Of a stretch of 64,000 nucleotides of DNA, positions 47,116 through 61,672 are shown piece after piece. Made by a program: the position numbers and the translations under genes. The notes under the pieces are model-generated. The model did no database searches and was not told the DNA's origin. It saw nothing but the letters and a program-made list of their open reading frames with translations. Source of the stretch: Helicobacter cynogastricus (lineage in GTDB: Bacteria > Campylobacterota > Campylobacteria > Campylobacterales > Helicobacteraceae); contig NZ_FZMQ01000005.1 in assembly GCF_900197855.1 (NCBI RefSeq), positions 1 to 64,000 of the forward strand, read 5' to 3'. Within the stretch, counting starts at the first letter, position 1, and every line of letters begins with the position of its first letter.

Positions 47116-48638
47116 TGCGCGCCCAAGCGCATGTCAACACCCTTTATTGCGCCACCATGCACGGGGCGAATGCTAAAATTGTAGAGGTGGAGGGGAGCTT
47201 TAGCCGTGCCCTGCCCGCCTTTGTGATCAGTGGGCTAGCTAATAACGCTATTCAAGAATCCAAACAACGCGTACAAGGCGCGTTGCATAATAATGGCTTT
47301 ACCCTCCCCCCCTTAAAAATTACCATCAATCTCTCCCCCTCCGATCTGCCCAAAAGTGGGAGTCATTTCGATCTGCCTATGGCACTCTTGGTCGCCTTGC
47401 AGAAAAACCCCTTAAAACATACTTGGTTTGCCTTTGGGGAATTGGGTCTAGATGGCAAGATCAAGCATAGTGATAGCATTTTCCCCATGCTCTTAGACAT
47501 TGCCCTGCAAGCCCCTAACGCCCATGTGATCTTGCCTCAAGGCGGACAAGAACTCTTTAGTTTGATTCCTAATCTCCATCTGCACTTTGTGGAGCATTTA
47601 AACCAAGCCCTAGAGCTCATCACCCAAGATAGCCAAGAGTCCTGCACACATATCCCCTACCTCCCCTTTGAAAGTTTAAATATTGGCAACACGCCCTATT
47701 ACTACACGCATGATTTTGCTCTAGATTTTACCGATGTGCGTGGGCAGGAGCGCGCCAAACAAGCCGCTTTAATTGCTGCTGCTGGGATGCATAATATCCT
47801 CTTAGAGGGTAGCCCTGGCTGTGGAAAAAGCATGATTGCCAAGCGCCTACGCTATATTTTACCCCCTAGTTCTCTAAGCGAAATGATCGCCTCCATTAAA
47901 CTACGCGTTTTAAGCCAACAAGAGAGCGATTACACCCCATTAAGGAGCTTTAGACATCCTCACCAAAGCGCGTCTAAGTCTAGCATTTTAGGTTCAACTC
48001 AGTCTAATCAGCCTAAACCCGGAGAGATCGCTCTAGCCCATAACGGGGTTTTATTTTTTGATGAACTTCCCCATTTCAAAAAGGACATTTTAGAAGCCTT
48101 GCGCGAGCCGATGGAAAATAACCAGTTGGTGATTTCAAGAGTTACGAGCAAAATTAGTTACGACACTTCTTTTCTTTTCGTGGGAGCGATGAATCCCTGC
48201 CCTTGCGGGAATTTGATGGATAATTTTAAGGTCTGCCGTTGTTTAGAAAGAGACATCATCGCCTATAAAAACCGCTTGAGCGCGCCCTTTTTAGAGCGAA
48301 TCGACCTTTTTGTGCAGATGAGTCCTACAGAAGTGGGCGCGCAAAGCACGCACAGCTCCGCATCCATGCACCAGCAAGTTTTAGAGGCTTTTAAAATGCA
48401 AAAATCCAGAGGACAAACATGTTTAAATGGCAAGTTGAGCGAACAAGAGATCGCTAAGTTTTGCCCTTTGGATTCGCAAGCGCAACATATTTTAGATCAA
48501 GCCATTTTGCGCTATGGATTTTCTGAGCGCGTGATTGAGCGCACCAAAAAGGTTGCGCGCACTATCGCCGATTTAGCAGGTTCTAGCGTCCTTGAAAAGG
48601 CGCACATTCTGCAGGCACTCCAATTTAGAAAGGTTTAG
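47115..48638 (+). CDS. comM: ComM/YifB AAA+ helicase for transformation
   Basis: 507-residue Mg-chelatase-like protein with an N-terminal Lon-type fold domain, Walker [12 protein letters not shown], Walker [12 protein letters not shown], and a C-terminal domain. A zinc-finger-like NPCPCGN...CRC lies in between. ComM drives branch migration of incoming DNA in natural transformation, which fits with dprA elsewhere in the window. Confidence 0.93.
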   Translation: MRAQAHVNTLYCATMHGANAKIVEVEGSFSRALPAFVISGLANNAIQESKQRVQGALHNNGFTLPPLKITINLSPSDLPKSGSHFDLPMALLVALQKNPLKHTWFAFGELGLDGKIKHSDSIFPMLLDIALQAPNAHVILPQGGQELFSLIPNLHLHFVEHLNQALELITQDSQESCTHIPYLPFESLNIGNTPYYYTHDFALDFTDVRGQERAKQAALIAAAGMHNILLEGSPGCGKSMIAKRLRYILPPSSLSEMIASIKLRVLSQQESDYTPLRSFRHPHQSASKSSILGSTQSNQPKPGEIALAHNGVLFFDELPHFKKDILEALREPMENNQLVISRVTSKISYDTSFLFVGAMNPCPCGNLMDNFKVCRCLERDIIAYKNRLSAPFLERIDLFVQMSPTEVGAQSTHSSASMHQQVLEAFKMQKSRGQTCLNGKLSEQEIAKFCPLDSQAQHILDQAILRYGFSERVIERTKKVARTIADLAGSSVLEKAHILQALQFRKV

Positions 48639-48639
48639 C

Positions 48640-50685
48640 ATGCAAAAATACCATTTTACCGGGCTAGATTGCCCTGATTGTGCCAACAAATTAGAGAACG
48701 CGCTCAACAAACAAAGTTATGTCCAAGAGGCGCGTGTGGTTTTTAATACCAACACGCTCTATCTTAAGACCCAAGACATACCCAAAGCCCTAGCCCTCAT
48801 CAAACAACTAGAACCCGAGATGGAGCTCTCTGAGCAAGTACAAAGCGAGTCCAAACCCAGCGCGACACCTTTACTAATCAGTATCGTGCTTTACTTGATC
48901 GCAGTGGCCACCATCCACTTTAGTACCCAAAATTGGGCACTTTATTTAAGCTATGCAGTCTTAGCAGGCGTGTATGTGGTGGCGGGCAAAGATGTCTTTT
49001 TGGGCGCACTGCGTGCCATTAAAAATAAACAATTTTTTGATGAAAACACTCTCATGCTCAGCGCTACCATCGCTGCCTTTGGCGTGAAAGCGCACGAAGA
49101 AGCGGTATCTATTATGGTTTTTTATGCCGTAGGGGAGTTTTTACAAAAATTGGCGATTGCGCGCTCTAAACAATCCCTGCACGCACTCTTAGATGTCGCG
49201 CCTAATCGCGCCGTGCGTAAAGTAGGGCAGGAATTGCAAGAGGTTGAGCCCAGCGCGCTAGAAGTTGGGGATATTGTGCTGGTCAAAGTGGGCGAGAAAA
49301 TCCCTACCGATGGCGTGGTACTCAGTGGGGAGAGCTTGCTAGATCAAAAAGCTCTCACAGGGGAGTCTCTACCGGTCAATGTCAAGGAACACAGCGCGGT
49401 GTTAGGGGGAAGTATCAATCTTAAAGGGGTGCTAGAAATCCAAGTCAGTAAGCTCTATGCAGATTCTTCGGTGGCTAAAATCGTGGATTTAGTCTCTAAT
49501 GCCGTGAGTCAGAAATCCCAAACCGAGAAATTCATCACTACTTTTGCGCGCTATTACACTCCAGCGGTGTTTGTGATTGCCCTACTCATTGCTCTTGTCC
49601 CTCCCTTGCTAGGGCATGGAGATTTTGATACTTGGATTTATCGCGGACTCTTTGCTTTGATGGTGAGTTGCCCTTGTGCGCTGGTGATCTCTGTGCCTTT
49701 GGGGTATTTTGGAGGCGTGGGGGCGGCTAGCCGTGCGGGGATTTTGATTAAAAGCGTGCAAACTCTGGAAGCACTTAGTCAGGTGAAAAATATTGCCTTT
49801 GATAAGACGGGCACTTTGAGCAAGGGAGAGTTTAATGTGGTAGATGTCGTGCCCATCGCACCCTTTAGCAAAGAAGATGTGCTCACCCATGCCGCTTGTG
49901 CACAAATTCTCTCCACTCACCCCATTGCGATCTCCATTCAAAAAGCCTATAAACGCCAATGCCAGCACGAGGTCAAAGACTACCAAGAGATCGGCGGGCT
50001 AGGCGTGCAGGCTAGCTGCCACTCCCACCTCATCATCGCGGGCAATGATAAAATGTTACACAAATACAACATTCCCCATGACACCTGCAGTTTAGAGGGC
50101 ACGATCGTGCATGTGGCTGTGGATGGGCAACATGTGGGCTATATTGTGGTGGCAGACACGCTTAAAGACAATGCTAAAGAGTGTTTAGGCGCGCTCAAAC
50201 ATGCAGGTATTGAACACATGTGTATTTTGAGCGGAGATCACGAATACAGCACTAAGCGCGTGGCAACAGAATTAGATTGCCCCTATTATGCAAACCTCTT
50301 GCCTGAGGACAAACTCAACGCCTTTAAGGAGTTCCAAGCCCAGCATACTCATAAGAGCATGTTTGTGGGCGATGGAATCAACGATGCTCCCACGCTTGCG
50401 TGCGCGGATGTGAGCATGAGTATGGGGAGTGCGAGCCAAATTAGCAAGGAGAGTGCGGATATTGTGATCACTAATAACTCTTTGCAATCCGTGCTCAAAG
50501 TCTTTAAGATTGCCAAGAAGACCAAGCGAATCATCATTGAAAATATTGTCTTTGCGCTAGGAATCAAGGCAATGTTTATTGTCTTGGGCTTTTTTGGAAT
50601 CGCTACGCTTTGGGAAGCGGTCTTTGGAGATGTAGGCGTAACCTTGATCGCACTAGCTAATTCTATGCGCACGATGCGTATCTAA
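48640..50685 (+). CDS. cadA: Cd/Zn/Co-transporting P1B-type ATPase CadA
   Basis: The ATG at 48640, one base after the comM stop, starts [17 protein letters not shown], an HMA domain with the metal-binding CPDC. The 681-residue pump has eight membrane segments, the channel motif [22 protein letters not shown] with the phosphorylated Asp, [12 protein letters not shown] and [11 protein letters not shown]. The CPC motif and family match H. pylori CadA (HP0791), which exports Cd, Zn and Co. Confidence 0.93.
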   Translation: MQKYHFTGLDCPDCANKLENALNKQSYVQEARVVFNTNTLYLKTQDIPKALALIKQLEPEMELSEQVQSESKPSATPLLISIVLYLIAVATIHFSTQNWALYLSYAVLAGVYVVAGKDVFLGALRAIKNKQFFDENTLMLSATIAAFGVKAHEEAVSIMVFYAVGEFLQKLAIARSKQSLHALLDVAPNRAVRKVGQELQEVEPSALEVGDIVLVKVGEKIPTDGVVLSGESLLDQKALTGESLPVNVKEHSAVLGGSINLKGVLEIQVSKLYADSSVAKIVDLVSNAVSQKSQTEKFITTFARYYTPAVFVIALLIALVPPLLGHGDFDTWIYRGLFALMVSCPCALVISVPLGYFGGVGAASRAGILIKSVQTLEALSQVKNIAFDKTGTLSKGEFNVVDVVPIAPFSKEDVLTHAACAQILSTHPIAISIQKAYKRQCQHEVKDYQEIGGLGVQASCHSHLIIAGNDKMLHKYNIPHDTCSLEGTIVHVAVDGQHVGYIVVADTLKDNAKECLGALKHAGIEHMCILSGDHEYSTKRVATELDCPYYANLLPEDKLNAFKEFQAQHTHKSMFVGDGINDAPTLACADVSMSMGSASQISKESADIVITNNSLQSVLKVFKIAKKTKRIIIENIVFALGIKAMFIVLGFFGIATLWEAVFGDVGVTLIALANSMRTMRI

Positions 50686-50695
50686 AAGAGTAGTC

Positions 50696-55527
<4,832 letters not shown>

Positions 55528-55530
55528 GTT

Positions 55531-55544
55531 GCCCCCTTAGGGGC
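55531..55544. terminator. Short GC hairpin between queH and the His-rich gene
   Basis: GCCCC / GGGGC arms around CTTA, between convergent genes. Only a short T stretch follows. Confidence 0.5.
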
Positions 55545-55554
55545 TTGTGAGAAA

Positions 55555-56268
55555 TTAAGAGTGGCGACCTTGAGGGGCATCTCCTCTAGGATTGCCTGCT
55601 GGGGCTTGTGCGTGGGGTGCGCCTCTCATTTGCTGGCCTCCCATTTGTGCATGATCGCCTCTCCCATGGGGTGTTTGGCCTGGTTGTTGGAAGTTGCCCA
55701 TGTGTTGGGGGTGTCCCATATGGTGGGGGTGATTCATATGCGCATGGTTACCCATGGGAGAAAATCCGCCCATATGTGCGTGGTGGTGTTGGAAACCACC
55801 CATAGGGAATCCACAGAAAGGCACAAAGCCACATACAAACATGCCACAAACAGGGGGGAAACCATGAAAGGGCATCCCAAAACCGGCATGGTTAAATCCG
55901 TGTGCAGCCCCGTGTTGGCCAAAAGGCATTTGGCCTTGGAAATTACCTGCGTGAGCTCCAAAGTGCGCGTTAGGGTTGGCATTTTGGAAACCTTGTGCAT
56001 GGGGGGCCTCTTGGGAAGCTTGGGCATCAATACCTAGCATAGAGATGAGCGCATCCCTAATTCCTTCAAAGTTTTCTAGTTTTTTAGGGAATTTAAGAGT
56101 AAGAACTTCTTGTTTGCTTTCTTTACTGTAAGCGATTTTCATCTCTGTGAGATTCAAATCCTGCACCTGCACCTCTGTAGCGTTTTGAACGCCTTCTTTT
56201 TCAAGTAGTTTAATCACATTGTTAATCTGTTTGGAGTTTAGAATCTCCATCGCGTGTTTTTTGTCCAT
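55555..56268 (-). CDS. His/Gly/Met-rich putative metal-binding protein
   Basis: ATG at 56268 follows AAAAGGAG. The 237-residue protein has two parts. Residues 1-80 form a charged alpha/beta domain that I do not recognise (starting MDKKHAMEILNS, with VQVQDLNLTEMKI and EGIRDALISML). Residues 81-237 are low complexity with 22 His, many Gly, Met, Gln and Pro and three Cys (PPVCGMFVCGF, PFCGF), with HHHAHM and HPHHMGHPQHM clusters. No signal peptide, so cytoplasmic. The composition recalls the nickel-storage proteins Hpn and Hpn-2 of H. pylori, but it is three to four times longer and has an extra domain. Nickel or zinc buffering for urease and hydrogenase is the natural hypothesis. The 200-bp upstream region is very AT-rich and may hold a NikR or Fur site, but no clear operator was seen. 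Confidence 0.75.
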   Translation of the reverse strand: MDKKHAMEILNSKQINNVIKLLEKEGVQNATEVQVQDLNLTEMKIAYSKESKQEVLTLKFPKKLENFEGIRDALISMLGIDAQASQEAPHAQGFQNANPNAHFGAHAGNFQGQMPFGQHGAAHGFNHAGFGMPFHGFPPVCGMFVCGFVPFCGFPMGGFQHHHAHMGGFSPMGNHAHMNHPHHMGHPQHMGNFQQPGQTPHGRGDHAQMGGQQMRGAPHAQAPAGNPRGDAPQGRHS

Positions 56269-56480
56269 TTGGACTCCTTTTAACAAATTTTAAAGACATG
56301 CACATGCTATTTAAAATAGACTTAATTAATTATTAAAATAATATTAGTTTATTCTTAAATAAAATGCAAGTAGCGTTAAAAAATACCCAATTAAAATCAG
56401 AATAGAATTAAAGGGTAATTTTTAGGGTATCAAATCATCTTTAAAAGTATGAAGAATTAATGGAGTTTTATAAAGGAATA

Positions 56481-57674
56481 TTAAGCAAGCTGATGCAAGA
56501 AACCCTTGACATTGTCCGTATGGTGCAATCCTTTTAAAGATAATTCTTGGGTGATTTGAGAACAATAACTCTCATCAGTCAAAAACATATCGATCTTTTG
56601 GGCCATTTCTTGTGGAGTTTGTACAAAGAAATCATCATGAAAATCTTTAGCAGAATCCATTGTTGCAATAAAAGGGATGCATAGCTGCACACTTTGCATT
56701 AACAATACGATAGAGATTTCAAGATTGGAGGCATTTAGCAATAATTTGGCCTTGCTTAGGAGCTTATACATCTCTTGACGATTGGGCGTGTAGAAAAAGT
56801 GAACTGGTTTTTGACCATGTGCGCGCTCTAGGTCATGGCGGAGTCGTTGCAAGTGCCCTAAAGTCTGATGAGTGTTAACAGAACCTGCAAGCACTAGGGG
56901 AAGTGAGACATGACTTAAATAATAACTTTTGAGTACAAAATCTTGCCTACTCTCAGGAGAGAAATCGGCTACATTAACCATGAATGGTTCTGCAAGATTT
57001 TCAGGCAAGGAAACCGATTCTAAGAATGGGGCTTGTATGGTCTCTATCAAGTCAGCTGTGCGCGTGCAAAGGGGCTTGAGATAATGGTAGGCGCGGCTAT
57101 TGGGAGATAAAAACACGCATGAATAAGCCTTCAATCTTTCTTTGAGCTTGAGGCGATCTAAGTAGGGGAGAGATCCTCTTTTCTTAAGACCTAGCATGCT
57201 TAAGCCAACTTTGATCACCTCTTTAAGTAGTCGTTTGCGTGAAAAACAAGCGGTCATAAATGCGTGTTCCTCATGGATTCGCAACGCTTTTTTAGTTGCT
57301 TTACAGGTGGCCAAATGGGGCAATAAAAGGTCTGTGCTCCAATTTAAAAGCCCCACATTGATCAAAAGGTCGCAAGGAAAGTTGAGCGCAAAATCCTGAT
57401 AAGCTTGGGTTTCTCCGGTATAAATCAGAGCATTAGCCACAATGGCAAATGGAATAACAAATAAATTTGATTCTATTTCTATGGCTTGTTTTTCTACACC
57501 TCCGCTGTAGACTGCATGACTAGGGCCTGCTTTTTGAAAAGTGGCATCTGTGATTACATACACTTTATGCCCTTCTTTGGCAAGAGTTATAGTAAAATCA
57601 TAGTTGATCAGTGCCGGGATGGTTTGCGATGGATAATACTGAGAGGTGCAAAAGAGGATAGTTTGTAAACCCAT
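56481..57674 (-). CDS. GT-B fold glycosyltransferase-like protein
   Basis: 397 residues with the pattern of a GT4-like transferase: N-terminal QYYPSQTIPALINYDFTITLAKEGHKVYVITD split, a Rossmann-like second domain with NVADFSPESRQDFVL, LVLAGSVN, HFFYTPNRQEMYKLLSKAKLLLNAS and EISIVLLMQSVQLCIPFIAT. The usual E-x7-E near the nucleotide-sugar site is not cleanly present. It probably adds a sugar to LPS or a protein; donor and acceptor are unknown. Stands alone between the His-rich gene and ilvE. Confidence 0.7.
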   Translation of the reverse strand: MGLQTILFCTSQYYPSQTIPALINYDFTITLAKEGHKVYVITDATFQKAGPSHAVYSGGVEKQAIEIESNLFVIPFAIVANALIYTGETQAYQDFALNFPCDLLINVGLLNWSTDLLLPHLATCKATKKALRIHEEHAFMTACFSRKRLLKEVIKVGLSMLGLKKRGSLPYLDRLKLKERLKAYSCVFLSPNSRAYHYLKPLCTRTADLIETIQAPFLESVSLPENLAEPFMVNVADFSPESRQDFVLKSYYLSHVSLPLVLAGSVNTHQTLGHLQRLRHDLERAHGQKPVHFFYTPNRQEMYKLLSKAKLLLNASNLEISIVLLMQSVQLCIPFIATMDSAKDFHDDFFVQTPQEMAQKIDMFLTDESYCSQITQELSLKGLHHTDNVKGFLHQLA

Positions 57675-57769
57675 GTATTACCTTAACTTAAATATGGCTT
57701 ATTTGCCGATCTTAGATTGTTTTTGTTTAAAATCGCCTTGTATTATAAAAATCATCATTGAGGAAGTTT

Positions 57770-58783
57770 ATGGTCAATTTAGATTGGAATAATTTAGGTT
57801 TCGAGTATGTCAAAACGGATTTTCGTTTTGTGGCGCATTACAAAGATGGGACATGGTCAAGTGGCGATCTCATTGAGGACAATCAAATAGCCTTACATGA
57901 GGCTTCTCCTGCTTTGCATTATGGCCAACAATGTTTCGAGGGTCTGAAAGCCTATCGGTGGAAGGATGGCTCGATCAATTTATTCCGTCCTGAAGAAAAT
58001 GCCAAGCGACTTCAAGAATCTTGCCATCGTCTCTTTATGCCCCCTGTGCCGGTTGATTTGTTTCTCCATGCGTGCACCCAAGTGGTCAAGGCTAATGCAA
58101 AATGGGTGGGTCCTTATGGATCAGGAGCTACCTTTTATTTACGCCCCCTAGTGTTGGGTGTGGGAAAAGGATTAGGTTTGCGCCCAGCTCCTGAATACAT
58201 GTTTGTTGTTTTTGGATCGCCAGTAGGATCTTATTTTCAAGGCGGGATGCGCCCGGCTAATTTTATTGTTTCTGAGTTTGACCGCGCTGCGCCTAAGGGC
58301 ACGGGAGCAGTCAAAGTAGGGGGTAATTATGCAGCGAGTTTACTCCCGGGAAAATTAGCCAAGGAGCAAGGTTTTAGCGATTGCGTCTATCTTGATCCGG
58401 CTACTCACACTAAGATCGAAGAAGTGGGTGGGGCAAATTTCTTTGCTATTTCTAAAAAAGAAGTTTTTGTTACCCCCGCTTCCCCCTCGATTCTACCCAG
58501 TATTACGCGCAGATCTTTAGTCTACCTTGCTAAGGAAAACTTAGGGCTAGAAGTGGTGGAGGGCGATGTTTTCATCGATGCTTTAAAAGATTACAGCGAG
58601 GCGGGGGTGTGTGGGACAGCAGCAGTGATTGTCCCTGTGGGTGGCATTTCTTATCAGGGTCATTTGCATGTTTTTAATCAGGAAAAGGCTGGCCCTATCA
58701 CCCAAAAACTTTATGAAACTTTAGTGGGTATGCAACTTGGTGATCTGAGAGCACCCCAGGGCTGGATTACTAGAGTTGTTTGA
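57770..58783 (+). CDS. ilvE: Branched-chain amino acid aminotransferase IlvE
   Basis: 337-residue fold-type IV PLP enzyme: [24 protein letters not shown], the PLP Lys in [23 protein letters not shown] and [16 protein letters not shown]. It catalyses the last step of Leu, Ile and Val synthesis. ATG at 57770 lies 5 bp after GAGGAAG; a TTG at 57758 is less likely. Confidence 0.94.
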   Translation: MVNLDWNNLGFEYVKTDFRFVAHYKDGTWSSGDLIEDNQIALHEASPALHYGQQCFEGLKAYRWKDGSINLFRPEENAKRLQESCHRLFMPPVPVDLFLHACTQVVKANAKWVGPYGSGATFYLRPLVLGVGKGLGLRPAPEYMFVVFGSPVGSYFQGGMRPANFIVSEFDRAAPKGTGAVKVGGNYAASLLPGKLAKEQGFSDCVYLDPATHTKIEEVGGANFFAISKKEVFVTPASPSILPSITRRSLVYLAKENLGLEVVEGDVFIDALKDYSEAGVCGTAAVIVPVGGISYQGHLHVFNQEKAGPITQKLYETLVGMQLGDLRAPQGWITRVV

Positions 58784-58902
58784 TTAAAGTTACCAACCCC
58801 CATTTAACTTTCTAAACCTAGAGTTTGTGGGGATAAGTGCGATCGTTAGCTCATTTTTTATTTTTAAATTGTCATGTAAGAATAATAAAACATACGCGTT
58901 AA

Positions 58903-59606
58903 ATGGTCTTACTGGGCGTGCTATTAAAATATCTAGGTGCAGATAGTAACAGATTTTACGCACAAGTGGGCTTTGATTATTTTAATGTCACCTAGAATGG
59001 CATGATTAGCTGTTCCCAATTCTATCAAAGACTTAGTCTTGTAGCAGAAACCAGTAATGTTTAAGCAACACTAATCTCTATGGGGTTAATATACAGGTAG
59101 GCTATAAACAATTCTTTGGCAAAAAGAAACGCTGGGGACTGCGCTATTATGGCAGTTTTAGTTATAATGCAGGAGGGAGTAGCAGTAAAGCAAACTATGG
59201 GATCAGCAATTTTGTTTATGGAGTGGGTGTAGATAGTTTGTATAACTTCTTTGAAAGCAAGGGTTATAACACCACAAGTGGAATTTTCTTAGGCTTGATC
59301 CTAGTGGGAAGCTCATGGACAATTGATAGCAAAGCATTAGCAACGACTTTGAATACATGCAAGAGTAACAAGACTTGTAAACTACAGATGGGACAAAGTT
59401 ATTTCCAACTGCCTTTAACCTTTGGTTTTAGAACAAACATAGGCAAACACAATGGCTTTGAGATCGGCACGCGCATTCCTTTGTTGCCCATGCCTTATTA
59501 CTACGCTTCTATGGCTACAGATTATGCAGAAATGGGAACTTACAAGCAACAAATAGGCTTTAGACGCAATGCTTCGGTGTATTTTAACTATGTGTATAAT
59601 TTTTGA
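58903..59606 (+). pseudogene. Decayed Hop-type outer membrane protein gene
   Basis: From ATG at 58903 a damaged N-terminal barrel part can be read (FYAQVGFDYFNV) with an in-frame stop at 58996-58998. The frame must then shift near 59060, where SNTNLYGVNIQVGYKQFFGKKK resumes (split here) and stays open to the stop at 59604-59606. The C-terminal half keeps the family RWGLRYYGSFS block and ends YFNYVYNF. No normal signal peptide remains. The open part alone, from ATG at 59223, would be an untranslocated fragment. Confidence 0.85.
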
Positions 59607-59731
59607 TCTCACAAGTCAGAATTTTAGTTTAATCTTTTTGTCTGCATACTCAAATGTCCATACGAGCTAAACTATTAAACTATAAATAATATACATCATT
59701 TAAAAAGTAGTTCTGTGTTTAAAAGCTCTTT

Positions 59732-59905
59732 GCGTGGCTACTCTGTCAGCTGGAAGATCAAGAAGAAGGCAAGCACTATGTTTTCAAGCTAAGAGAAGAT
59801 GTCTATTTTAGCGGTGAAGAGAAATTTAATACGCAGGCGGTCAAGGCGAAATTTGATGCAGAATTTAGAGCGCAACACTTGGCTAAAAACTCGCCGATGC
59901 GTTGA
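59732..59905 (+). pseudogene. Remnant of ABC substrate-binding protein (NikA/DppA type)
   Basis: A short open stretch reads GKHYVFKLREDVYFSGEEKF then NTQAVKAKFDAEF, the classic family 5 solute-binding protein signature (Y-x-F-K-L-R-x-D-V-x-F). Most of the gene, and the permease gene that normally follows, are missing, so a large internal deletion has occurred before the nikC-like remnant. Confidence 0.75.
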
Positions 59906-60336
59906 TTAATTGCAAAGTGGTCAATCCTTATGCCATCGCACTCACCCACTGGGCTTGGTATGCCCGCATTGTGCGCTCCATTATGCTCAGTCTGAAAAAT
60001 AAAGAATATGTTCTGGTGAGCAAGATGTGCGGGGCTTTAGGGGTGGAAAGTTTCAAGAAAAACATGCTCAGACCCATCTTAGCCCAGTGTGTGATTGTCG
60101 CCACTTTAGACATTGGGCATGTGATGTTGCATATTGCAGGCTTGAGCTTTTTGGGGCTTGGTGTGAAATCTCCCACATCTGAGTGGGGCATCATGATTAG
60201 CGATGCCAAGGATTTTATTTTTACTTATCCTGAGCTCATTTACTATCCGGGTGTGGCGTTGTTCTTGTATGTGATGAGCTTTAATATCATTGGGGATTAC
60301 TTACGTGACAAATTAGATGGGGCAAGGTGGTGGAAA
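59902..60336 (+). pseudogene. Remnant of ABC permease (NikC/DppC type) running into the ATPase gene
   Basis: The C-terminal two thirds of a DppC/NikC permease: the EAA loop region EYVLVSKMCGALGVESFKKN, then IAGLSFLGLGVKSPTSEWG and the terminal GDYLRDKLDGARWW. The N-terminus is lost, and the normal stop is absent, so the frame continues into the ATPase gene at 60337. Confidence 0.8.
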
Positions 60337-61070
60337 ATGCCAAAACTCAACATTAATATCCGTATCTCTAAAGAAGGGAGTGAATTTCTTAGGGCTGACT
60401 TTAGCCTAGAGCCTGCCAAGATTACCGCCATGCTAGGCAAGAGCGGAAGTGGAAAGAGTTTAAGCGCGACTTCTATTTTTGGCTTTATCGCCTATGGTTT
60501 TGAGGGGGGCGCGCAAGTAAATCTAGGCAATAGGCCCTATAATCCGCGCGCTTTAAGCATGATCATGCAAAACTCGCGCACTGCCTTAACACGCTCATGA
60601 CGCTCAAATCCCATGCCATAGAGAGCTTAAAAGTGTTGGACAAATGGGATAGCTCTGGTATGCAACGCATCTACAAGGCCTTAGAAGATGTATGCTTGAA
60701 TTCTAGCATCTTGAACAAATACCCCTTTGAGTTGAGCGGCGGCATGTTGCAACACGCCATGATCGCCCTAGCCCTGCTCAAAGAGCCCCAATTCATCATC
60801 GCTGATGAGCCCACTACCGATTTGGACCTCATCACGCAAAGCAAGATTCTAGAGCTCCTCCTAGAGCTCAAAGACAAAAAACAGGCGGGATTTTTGCTCA
60901 TCACCCATGATTTTGGTGTGGTAAAAAAAATCGCCGATCATGTCTTGGTGATGAGTGAAGGGCGCATTGTACAAAGGGGAAGTGTGCAAGAAGTCTTTGA
61001 AAAACCCCTGCATGTGCAAACCAAACTATTCATAGAGGCGTACAAGAATTTTGGAGGCGAGGCATGCTAG
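60337..61070 (+). pseudogene. Frameshifted ABC ATPase (NikD/DppD type)
   Basis: The first 88 codons hold Walker A GKSGSGKS and end MQNSRTALTRS with a stop at 60598-60600. Adding one A in the TTAACACG stretch just before would restore TALNTLMTLKSH and join the second ORF (60597-61070). That ORF carries the signature LSGGMLQ, Walker B IIADEPTTDLD and H-loop LITHDFG. A single-base frameshift therefore splits it between Walker A and the signature. Confidence 0.82.
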
Positions 61071-61608
61071 CCCTAAATCTCCCAACTTCACCACAGCTAT
61101 GAAGTATTTTCTTTGGTAAAAAGAGCTATTCGGGCGTACTTAAGGATATTTCTTTTGAGCTTGAACAGGGGCAGGCACTAGGGCTTATGGGGCTCTCTGG
61201 CTCAGGAAAGAGCACTTTGGCTAACATTATCATGGGCTTCATCAAGCCCATGTAAGGAAAAATTGAATTTTTTGGCAAAGCGTGCAAATGGAGACTTTAG
61301 AAAAAAGGCGCGCCTTTTACAAGCAGGCCCAAATGGTGTTTCAAGACCCCATTAGTGGCGTGAATCCAACTTTGAACGTCTTTGAGGCGCTCGCTGAGCC
61401 CTTGGTAAATCCGCTTAACATTGCAGATACAGAGTTGAGCTTACGCATTGAGAGAGCATGCGAAATGTTCCATATCGCCAAAAATACCTCCACCAACACG
61501 CGGTTTTGCTAAGCGGAGCACGATCTGCACTTGACTAAAGCCTTTTGCAATGAGATTATCTTGCTAGATGAGGGGAAATTGGCGTATCTTGCCCACTCAG
61601 TCTTTTAA
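61064..61608 (+). pseudogene. Degenerate ABC ATPase (NikE/DppF type)
   Basis: ATG at 61064 overlaps the upstream stop, as expected for nikE after nikD. An in-frame TGA occurs after 12 codons, then [18 protein letters not shown] and Walker [10 protein letters not shown], a TAA after FIKPM, a shifted segment (MVFQDPISGVNPTLNVFEAL) and finally HDLHLTKAFCNEIILLDEG. The ABC signature and Walker B are deleted. Clearly dead. Confidence 0.85.
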
Positions 61609-61672
61609 AGCCCACTAGCAAGGATTTAATCCAAGCGGTAGATGAAACTACAAACTTTGTGCTAATGTGTGC

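Noticed and set aside
59902-61512. Reading the three ORFs as a working ABC transporter
   Set aside because: A lost N-terminus, a missing stop, a frameshift between Walker A and the signature, nonsense codons and a deleted signature in the second ATPase rule it out.
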